A stretch of DNA of 7,115 bases from Bacteroidota bacterium (lineage in GTDB: Bacteria; Bacteroidota; Bacteroidia; NS11-12g; UBA9320). Made by a program: the position numbers and the translations under genes. Each line of letters starts with the position of its first letter. Position 1 is the first letter of the stretch. The notes beneath the pieces were generated by a model, which worked only from the letters and a program-made list of their open reading frames with translations, was not told where the DNA came from and searched no databases. The stretch lies in the NCBI GenBank assembly GCA_003485825.1, contig DNHN01000276.1, forward strand, positions 1 to 7,115, read 5' to 3'. This document shows positions 1 through 5,566 of this stretch, piece by piece.

Positions 1-23
1 TTGCCAGTTACACCATCAGCCAT
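1..23 (-). CDS. possible start of an unidentified minus-strand gene, cut by the window edge
   Basis: Reading leftwards from an ATG at 23-21 gives MADGVTG before the window ends, with no stop. It lies 28 bp beyond the recQ stop on the same strand and directly follows a good Bacteroidota-type promoter match (33-62). Seven codons do not allow identification. If real, it would be the gene following recQ and could be expressed both by read-through and from its own promoter with a very short leader. The reading frame may equally be chance. The case rests on position and promoter, not on protein similarity. Confidence 0.3.
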
Positions 24-32
24 TTTGGGCTG

Positions 33-62
33 CAAATTTATAATACTTTTTTTAATTTGCAA
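33..62 (-). promoter_or_regulatory. candidate Bacteroidota-type promoter (TTG-N19-TAAATTTG) overlapping the end of recQ
   Basis: On the minus strand a TTG (62-60) is followed by exactly 19 bases and then TAAATTTG (40-33). This matches the known Bacteroidota vegetative promoter, a -33 TTG and a -7 TAnnTTTG. The -33 part lies in the last codons of recQ, so the promoter would serve whatever follows recQ. The predicted start of transcription is only a few bases before the ATG at 23. The arms TGCAAATT (31-38) and AATTTGCA (54-61) also form an 8-bp inverted repeat around the same stretch. Confidence 0.4.
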
Positions 63-2244
63 CATCACTCATAAATTGTATTTGAAATATTTTCATTTCC
101 TCGTGTGTGAACTCACCTCCAAACTCATCTACGGCAGCATCTATACTGCCTGTATTTTCGGATTTATAGTAGTCATATATCTCATCTCTGCCGTCCTCAT
201 CTATGATTTCATCTACATAATACATTAAATCCACCTGAGTACCGGAAAAGACTATGGCCTCGAGCTCATCTAGTAATTCTTGGTAATCCATGCCTTGACC
301 TTTAGCGATATCTTCTAGCGGCACCTTTTTGTCAATATTTTGAATAATGTGTATTTTCCGAGCACTTTTGTTTACTACAGATTTAAGAACCAAATCATCA
401 GGGCGTTCTATGTTGTTATCTTCTACATACTGCGTAATAAGATCAATAAATGCTTGGCCAAATTTCTTTGCTTTGTTTTTTCCTACACCAGTGATGTTTT
501 CCATCTCCTCCATACTCATAGGATACTTAAAGGCCATATCTTCTAGGCTAGGCTCTTGAAAAATAACGTATGGTGGCAGACCCATTTCTTTAGCAACTAC
601 TTTTTGCAGCTCTTTCAGTTGGTCATAAAGTTCTTTGTCAAATACAGCTTCCAGCTGTATTTTGTCAAAATCTGCATCACTTACGGGATCAAATTCTCTG
701 TCTAAAGCTATTGATACTTTAGCAGGTTTAGCTATGTAGGCTAATCCCTCTTCACTGATAGAGAGTAGGCCGTATAACTCTATGTTTTTAACAATCAGAT
801 TGTTTATTTGACCGTAACGTATAAGCGTCTTCCAATACACTTCGCCTTGCTCCTTCCCTTTGCCGAAGAATTCATATTGATCGTGCTTGTATGCTTTGAC
901 TTCTGGTGAAGCTATACCTGATAGTATTTGAACTATGTGCTTCAAACCTACTTTACCTGCTGTGTGCTCTATTGTTTTTAGCGCCATGACTAGCTGATTT
1001 GTAGCATCCTCGGACTCTCTCGGGTGTCTACAATTGTCACACATTTTGTTGCATTTATCAGCGTTAAAGGTCTCACCAAAATAGTGTAAAAGTGATTGTC
1101 TTCGGCACTGAGAAGATTCAGCAAAAAATGCCATTTCTGAAATAAGTTGAGTGCCTATTTCACGCTCAGCCACCGGTTTATCTTTCAGAAACTTCTCAAG
1201 CTTCTCTGTATCCTTAGGGTTATAAAACAATAAACAATCTCCATCGAGACCATCTCTACCTGCTCGCCCAGTTTCTTGATAGTAACCCTCCAAGGACTTA
1301 GGTACATCATAATGGATTACAAAACGAACATCAGGCTTATCTATACCCATGCCAAAAGCAATTGTAGCGCAAATCACATCGGCATCTTCCATCAGGAATT
1401 TGTCTTGATTTCCTGCCCGAGTTTTAGCGTCTAGTCCAGCATGGTACGCCAGGGCATTTACCCCGTTAGCTCTAAGAATATCTGCTACGTCTTCTGTTTT
1501 TTTACGACTTAAGCAATAGATAATACCACTTTTCCCTTTTCGTTTGTTTACAAAGGAGATGAGGTCCTTCATCGTCTGAGCCTTACTGCCTTTTGGCATG
1601 ACTTCGTAGTACAGATTGTCACGATTGAACGAAGACTTGAAAACGCGGGCATCGACCATGTTCAAACTCTTTTGAATATCCATCTGCACTTTAGGAGTAG
1701 CTGTAGCAGTAAGTGCTACCATAGGTACATCGTCTATTTCTTTTACGATTTGTTTTATGCGTCTATATTCTGGCCTGAAATCGTGGCCCCACTCTGAAAT
1801 ACAGTGAGCTTCATCCACAGCTACAAAACTAACTTCCACGGATCGCAAGAAATCTATGGTCTCATCTTTTTTGAGTGTTTCTGGAGCTACATAGAGCATT
1901 TTAGTCTTTCCAGAAGTGACGTCCTCTTTTACTTTCTCTGTTTGAGTCTTGGTAAGCGAGGAGTTAAGAAAGTGAGCTACTGCGTCACTATCACCAAATC
2001 CTCGTATCGCATCTACCTGATTTTTCATCAGTGCTATTAGTGGAGATATAATAATGGCGGTACCTGAGCTTATTAATGCGGGCAGTTGATAGCAAAGTGA
2101 TTTTCCCGCACCTGTAGGCATTATCACAAAACAGTCTTCTCCCTTCATAATAGTAGATATCACCTCCTCTTGCATTCCCTTAAAAGAATCAAATCCGAAA
2201 AATTTTTTCAAATTGCCCTTTAAATCTGCTACTTCCGCTCCCAT
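52..2244 (-). CDS. recQ: ATP-dependent DNA helicase RecQ
   Basis: A 730-residue superfamily 2, 3'-to-5' DNA helicase of the RecQ family, acting in the cytoplasm in recombinational repair and stalled-fork processing. The helicase core shows Walker A MPTGAGKS (42-49, Lys48), the DEAH box (144-147), LTATATP (178-184) and motif VI QETGRAGRDG (323-332). The RecQ zinc site is complete: Cys380, Cys398, Cys402 and Cys405. An RQC winged-helix region spans roughly 410-520. An HRDC-like domain spans about 533-608, including ITGVGKNKAKKFG. About 120 further residues (609-730) are rich in Asp and Glu and exceed the roughly 610-residue E. coli enzyme; Bacteroidota RecQ proteins are commonly this long. The ATG at 2244-2242 gives the normal family N-terminus just before the helicase domain. 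It is transcribed away from kdsD. No frameshift or missing motif is seen. Confidence 0.97.
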   Translation of the reverse strand: MGAEVADLKGNLKKFFGFDSFKGMQEEVISTIMKGEDCFVIMPTGAGKSLCYQLPALISSGTAIIISPLIALMKNQVDAIRGFGDSDAVAHFLNSSLTKTQTEKVKEDVTSGKTKMLYVAPETLKKDETIDFLRSVEVSFVAVDEAHCISEWGHDFRPEYRRIKQIVKEIDDVPMVALTATATPKVQMDIQKSLNMVDARVFKSSFNRDNLYYEVMPKGSKAQTMKDLISFVNKRKGKSGIIYCLSRKKTEDVADILRANGVNALAYHAGLDAKTRAGNQDKFLMEDADVICATIAFGMGIDKPDVRFVIHYDVPKSLEGYYQETGRAGRDGLDGDCLLFYNPKDTEKLEKFLKDKPVAEREIGTQLISEMAFFAESSQCRRQSLLHYFGETFNADKCNKMCDNCRHPRESEDATNQLVMALKTIEHTAGKVGLKHIVQILSGIASPEVKAYKHDQYEFFGKGKEQGEVYWKTLIRYGQINNLIVKNIELYGLLSISEEGLAYIAKPAKVSIALDREFDPVSDADFDKIQLEAVFDKELYDQLKELQKVVAKEMGLPPYVIFQEPSLEDMAFKYPMSMEEMENITGVGKNKAKKFGQAFIDLITQYVEDNNIERPDDLVLKSVVNKSARKIHIIQNIDKKVPLEDIAKGQGMDYQELLDELEAIVFSGTQVDLMYYVDEIIDEDGRDEIYDYYKSENTGSIDAAVDEFGGEFTHEEMKIFQIQFMSDVAN

Positions 2245-2342
2245 TTCGATATTATTATTCGCTGTTATTTTTAATTGATGGACTAATATAATACTCTTTA
2301 CACCACTTGCAGAAATAATTTTTTAATTTGCACTAAATAAAA
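2245..2342. promoter_or_regulatory. divergent intergenic region between recQ and kdsD
   Basis: This 98-bp AT-rich spacer must carry or overlap the start signals of both recQ (leftward) and the kdsD operon (rightward). For recQ the best minus-strand candidate is CTG (2312-2310), 19 bases, then TATATTAG (2290-2283), each box one base off the Bacteroidota consensus. For kdsD a near -7 box TTAATTTG lies at 2323-2330, but no TTG lies at the right distance upstream. An A-rich TAAAA directly precedes the kdsD start, resembling the A-rich initiation context described for Flavobacterium. No clear operator palindrome is seen. Confidence 0.4.
2283..2312 (-). promoter_or_regulatory. weak candidate promoter for recQ
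   Basis: The minus strand reads CTG (2312-2310), a 19-base spacer, then TATATTAG (2290-2283). The Bacteroidota consensus is TTG and TAnnTTTG at about this spacing, so each box has one mismatch. Transcription would begin about 30-35 bases before the recQ ATG, a normal leader length. It is the best match in the spacer but not a strong one. Confidence 0.25.
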
Positions 2343-3308
2343 GTGCTAAATTCTACTGAAATACAACAAATAGGGATAGAAACAATTTCCTTGGAGAGTA
2401 AAAGCCTTCAAAAACTGGTTTCACTCATTGATGGCAACTTTTCCAGAGCTGTAGAGGATATTCTAAAGTCGAAAGGTAGAGTCGTAGTTACGGGAATAGG
2501 AAAGAGTGCAATCATCGCACAGAAAATAGTAGCAACATTCAATAGCACGGGTACTCCTGCTTTGTACATGCATGCAGCAGACGCTATTCATGGAGACTTG
2601 GGCATGATGCAGCAAGATGATGTAGCAATCTGTATTTCTAAGAGCGGCAATAGTCCCGAGATCAAAACCCTAGCTCCGTTAATTACCAAAGGAGGAAACA
2701 TACTCATTGGGATGGTAGGCAACACGGATTCATACTTGGCAGAAAACAGCAACTACATACTAGACACTACCGTGGATGTGGAAGCTTGCCCGAACAACTT
2801 GGCACCGACTACCAGCACTGCGGCACAGATGGCTATGGGTGATGCTCTTGCGGTAGCATTAATAAAGTGCAGAGATTTCAAATCGGATGACTTTGCTAGG
2901 TATCATCCCGGTGGAGCCTTGGGTAAGAAATTATACCTTACGCTATTAGATATAGCAAATGAAAACACCATACCTAGTGTGCCTACTGCAGCTACACTAA
3001 GTGAGTGTATTATGGCCATGACAAAGGGAAGAATGGGTGCTGTAGTGGTGTTAAAAGAGGGTAAGCTAGCAGGTATAGTGACAGATGGTGACTTACGTAG
3101 AATGCTTACCAAGCATACGGATATCGGCGATTTTAAAGCCGAAGATATAATGACGGCTAATCCTAAAACCCTAAGTGCTGATACTATGGCTATTGAGGGA
3201 GTAGCTTTTTTAAATAAAAATAAAATCAACCATATCATCCTTGGACATCAGGGAGAAGTAAAAGGTATGGTACATATACAAGATTTAATAAGAGAAGGTT
3301 TGATATGA
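2343..3308 (+). CDS. kdsD: D-arabinose 5-phosphate isomerase (KpsF/GutQ family)
   Basis: This 321-residue cytoplasmic enzyme converts ribulose 5-phosphate to arabinose 5-phosphate, the first committed step to Kdo for the LPS inner core. The N-terminal SIS domain (about 35-175) carries GIGKS (51-55), HGDLGM (83-88), SGNSPEI (101-107), EACP (147-150) and HPGGALG (188-194). Aligned by eye to E. coli KdsD, the residues implicated in catalysis (Lys59, Glu111, Glu152, His193) appear as Lys54, Glu106, Glu147 and His188. Two CBS repeats follow (about 207-260 and 265-321), including VTDGDLRR (246-253). Length and domain order match the family. The start is GTG after TAAAA; no ATG lies in a suitable place upstream. 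Its last codon overlaps the next start. The family also includes KpsF and GutQ, but the nearby mannose and envelope genes favour a biosynthetic role. Confidence 0.95.
   Translation: MLNSTEIQQIGIETISLESKSLQKLVSLIDGNFSRAVEDILKSKGRVVVTGIGKSAIIAQKIVATFNSTGTPALYMHAADAIHGDLGMMQQDDVAICISKSGNSPEIKTLAPLITKGGNILIGMVGNTDSYLAENSNYILDTTVDVEACPNNLAPTTSTAAQMAMGDALAVALIKCRDFKSDDFARYHPGGALGKKLYLTLLDIANENTIPSVPTAATLSECIMAMTKGRMGAVVVLKEGKLAGIVTDGDLRRMLTKHTDIGDFKAEDIMTANPKTLSADTMAIEGVAFLNKNKINHIILGHQGEVKGMVHIQDLIREGLI
3294..3298 (+). promoter_or_regulatory. ribosome binding site for manC
   Basis: GAAGG lies six bases before the ATG at 3305, inside the last codons of kdsD. It supports that ATG and hence the 4-nt ATGA overlap with the kdsD stop. 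Clear Shine-Dalgarno sites are not the rule in Bacteroidota, so its presence is mildly informative. Confidence 0.45.
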
Positions 3309-4390
3309 AGGTATTAAAAGATGCATATGCAGTCATTTTAGCAGGAGGCATAGGAAGTAGGTTTTGGCCTGTGAGCAGGGAGCACACACCTAAACAATTT
3401 ATAGATATACTAGGCACAGGTAACACACTAATACAAGATGCATACAACAGGTATAAGAAATTAGTGCCTGCCAAAAATATTTATGTTATAACGAACGCAA
3501 GATATGCGGCTTTAGTACAGGAGCAACTACCCGAGTTAGAAGATCAGCAGATACTCTCTGAGCCTATGGGTAAGAACACAGCTGCTTGCGTGGCCTATGC
3601 TGCTCATAAAATATCTGACATTTCAAATGATGGAGTACTTTTCATTGCTCCTAGTGACCATTTAATTCAGGATGAGAGCACCTTCGTACAGCAGATGCAC
3701 ACTGCACATCGGTTTGCAAAGGAGAATGACTCACTAGTCACTTTAGGCCTAAAACCGCATAGACCTGATACGGGATATGGCTATATACAATTTGATCAAA
3801 AAGAAGCGAGTAAAGGGGTAAATAAGGTGGTTACCTTTACGGAGAAGCCACCACTTCAGTTAGCTGAGAAGTTTCTAGAAAGTGGAGATTTCTTATGGAA
3901 CAGTGGCATGTTTGTGTGGAGAGTGGATACTATTTTGAAAGCACTTCAGGAATATCTTCCGGAGTTAAACATGAGTTTTGGTGAAGTTAGGGGAGCCTAC
4001 AACACAAATCTAGAAAGCAAGCATATAGAGCGAATTTACTCAGAGATAGCAAGTATCTCTATTGATAATGGGATACTGGAAAAAGCAGACAATGTATTTG
4101 TACTGCCATCTTCTTTTGGCTGGAGTGACCTTGGAACGTGGAAGAGCGTGCACGAACAATTAGATCCTATAGATGCTAATACTTCATTGAATGTGAACCT
4201 GCATGCGATTAACTCTAAAAATAACTTAGTGGTTAGTGATAAAAAGAAGTTGGTGGTGATTAAAGACTTAGATGACTATTTCATTATAGATACTGAGGAT
4301 GCTTTGCTCATCTGTAAGTCTGATCAAGAGCAGGAAGTTAAAAAGATATCCTCAGATATTCGTAAAGAGTTTAAGGGTAAATATAGTTGA
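3305..4390 (+). CDS. manC: mannose-1-phosphate guanylyltransferase
   Basis: This cytoplasmic 361-residue nucleotidyltransferase makes GDP-mannose from GTP and mannose 1-phosphate, for mannosyl, fucosyl or rhamnosyl units of surface polysaccharide. The N-terminal signature LAGGIGSRFWPVSR (12-25) with HTPKQF (27-32) is the GTP-binding pyrophosphorylase loop. Further family motifs are EPMGKNTA (86-93), PSDH (116-119), GYGYI (157-161), TEKP (179-182), WNSGMF (198-203) and GWSDLGTW (272-279). A short left-handed beta-helix-like tail follows. It ends near 360 residues, so it lacks the C-terminal cupin phosphomannose isomerase domain of bifunctional AlgA/ManC proteins of about 470-480 residues. Mannose 6-phosphate must then come from an isomerase encoded elsewhere. 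Its start overlaps the kdsD stop as ATGA, implying coupled translation. The specificity for mannose 1-phosphate is inferred from family motifs. Confidence 0.93.
   Translation: MKVLKDAYAVILAGGIGSRFWPVSREHTPKQFIDILGTGNTLIQDAYNRYKKLVPAKNIYVITNARYAALVQEQLPELEDQQILSEPMGKNTAACVAYAAHKISDISNDGVLFIAPSDHLIQDESTFVQQMHTAHRFAKENDSLVTLGLKPHRPDTGYGYIQFDQKEASKGVNKVVTFTEKPPLQLAEKFLESGDFLWNSGMFVWRVDTILKALQEYLPELNMSFGEVRGAYNTNLESKHIERIYSEIASISIDNGILEKADNVFVLPSSFGWSDLGTWKSVHEQLDPIDANTSLNVNLHAINSKNNLVVSDKKKLVVIKDLDDYFIIDTEDALLICKSDQEQEVKKISSDIRKEFKGKYS
4373..4377 (+). promoter_or_regulatory. possible ribosome binding site supporting the TTG start of the SGNH gene
   Basis: AAGGG lies nine bases before the TTG at 4387 and 18 bases before the ATG at 4396. 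The spacing favours TTG, which would overlap the manC stop as TTGA. The preference for ATG argues the other way. It does not settle the start. Confidence 0.25.
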
Positions 4391-5565
4391 GCATAATGAG
4401 TATAAGCGCTTTAAGTCACAGAATGAAATTCGTGGTGCTGATGTGCTTATTATGTTTATTGGGTTCTTTTTCTCCAAACGGTGAAAAAGAACCGAACCGT
4501 TTAGTGAACGGTGAGGTACTACTTCCTTTTTTCTCACAATTAGATAGTATCTCAGCACACAGTACCAAGGTGTCGGTAGTACACATAGGCGACTCGCACA
4601 TACAAGCTGATATTTTTACTGGGGAGGTGCGTAAGAACCTGCAAGCTTGCTTTGGGAATGCAGGAAGAGGCTTCGTATTCCCATATAGAATAGTGAATAG
4701 CGGAGGAGCTTTAGATGTTCGATTTACCCACACAGGTACTTGGCAATATTGCTCTATTCTGCGAAATTACGCTACTTGCGATATAGGTGCATCGGGATTT
4801 ACTGCCACAGCATCACCCAATTCATCATTTAGTATAAACGTAATAGATAGGGCAGAGACGGACGCTCGTTTTACCAAGCTCACTTTGTTGAATAAATACG
4901 GTGGATTTTCACCGTTGGATGCTACAGGCTTTTTTACGAGTGTAACAAAAAATAAAAAGACCACTATTTGTTTTGATGAGCCCCAAGAGGCACTCTCGTT
5001 TCAATTTAGTGAGCAAAGAGATACCCTGCCCGAACTACAAGGTATCGTGCTAGAAAATAGTAATCCTGGCGTACTTTATCACGCCATGGGAGTAAATGGA
5101 AGTACGGTGTCTCAATACCTTAGAAGTGTTCACTTTGAGCAGCAGATCCAAGAGCTAAATGCAAGTATTGTGATTGTCAGCTTCGGTACTAATGACTGCT
5201 ATATGTCTAGCAGGAGTTTTTGTGTAAGCTGCGTAAAAGAAAACTACAGAAAATTAATCAAAAGGTTACGTGTGAATAATGAAGGATTACCTATCCTGAT
5301 CACTACTCCGCCCGATCATTTTTACAGGAGAAAGTACGACAATACGAATGTGGCCAAGTTGGTGAATGCCTTAATTGAGCTAGCAGAGGAGGAGCAGGTA
5401 GCTGTGTGGGACTTATACGGAAGCATGGGTGGTAGTCGATCCATATTAGAATGGTATAAGAATGGAGAAGCTAGAGGCGACCTTATTCATTTTAACCAAG
5501 AAGGATATAGAAAACAAGGGAAGATGCTTTATGAGGCATTGATAAGCCATTACGACCAGAGGTAG
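4387..5565 (+). CDS. exported SGNH/GDSL hydrolase-fold protein, probable O-acetyl esterase or transferase (Ape1/PatB-like)
   Basis: This protein of up to 392 residues has an N-terminal hydrophobic segment (about 14-29) after a basic HRMK, so it is probably exported or membrane anchored; no lipobox is seen. The SGNH blocks are in order: HIGDSH (66-71, nucleophile Ser70), GVNGS (235-239), FGTND (266-270) and DLIHFN (365-370, Asp365 and His368). Compact SGNH enzymes place block II soon after block I. Here about 160 residues intervene, rich in short strands (roughly 105-225), as in Neisseria Ape1, where a carbohydrate-binding module is inserted. Homologues act on O-acetyl groups of peptidoglycan or polysaccharide. 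The adjacent MBOAT gene suggests it receives acetyl groups or removes them. Mature cysteines at 88, 122, 131, 195, 271, 279 and 282 suggest disulfides. Starts are possible at TTG 4387, ATG 4396 or ATG 4423; the last gives the most typical signal peptide. Fold is secure, substrate and direction are inferred. Confidence 0.85.
   Translation: MSIMSISALSHRMKFVVLMCLLCLLGSFSPNGEKEPNRLVNGEVLLPFFSQLDSISAHSTKVSVVHIGDSHIQADIFTGEVRKNLQACFGNAGRGFVFPYRIVNSGGALDVRFTHTGTWQYCSILRNYATCDIGASGFTATASPNSSFSINVIDRAETDARFTKLTLLNKYGGFSPLDATGFFTSVTKNKKTTICFDEPQEALSFQFSEQRDTLPELQGIVLENSNPGVLYHAMGVNGSTVSQYLRSVHFEQQIQELNASIVIVSFGTNDCYMSSRSFCVSCVKENYRKLIKRLRVNNEGLPILITTPPDHFYRRKYDNTNVAKLVNALIELAEEEQVAVWDLYGSMGGSRSILEWYKNGEARGDLIHFNQEGYRKQGKMLYEALISHYDQR
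4462..4493 (+). repeat. perfect 11-bp inverted repeat (hairpin) early in the SGNH gene
   Basis: GGTTCTTTTTC (4462-4472) and GAAAAAGAACC (4483-4493) are exact complements around a 10-base loop. Loop bases AAACGGT (4476-4482) are also complementary to ACCGTTT (4496-4502) just downstream, so an alternative hairpin could form. It falls in codons encoding the junction after the signal segment. No T-run follows, so it is not a standard terminator. Function unknown; chance is possible. Confidence 0.5.
5558..5562 (+). promoter_or_regulatory. ribosome binding site for the MBOAT gene
   Basis: AGAGG lies in the last codons of the SGNH gene, four bases before ATG 5567 and seven before the in-frame ATG 5570. 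The spacing slightly favours the second ATG, which would shorten the protein by one residue only. Confidence 0.4.
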
Positions 5566-5566
5566 T

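Noticed and set aside
1..228. Plus-strand frame of 75 codons from a TTG at the left edge
   Set aside because: It lies mostly opposite the recQ C-terminus, resembles no family and has the hydrophobic bias expected from reading an acidic coding sequence backwards.
1804..2040. Plus-strand 78-codon frame inside recQ
   Set aside because: Wholly opposite the conserved helicase core of recQ, with no start context; a shadow.
2318..2332. Shared stretch TTTTTTAATTTGCA at 48-61 and 2319-2332
   Set aside because: AT-rich, only two copies on this strand, and partly explained by promoter-like and coding constraints; not treated as a repeat family.
2903..3238. Minus-strand 111-codon frame opposite kdsD
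   Set aside because: Opposite the CBS repeats of a clearly real gene; no recognisable motif; the antisense composition explains it.
4299..4484. Plus-strand 61-codon frame bridging the manC and SGNH genes
   Set aside because: It is out of frame with two well-supported genes and has no motif. The junction is explained by the tight operon layout.
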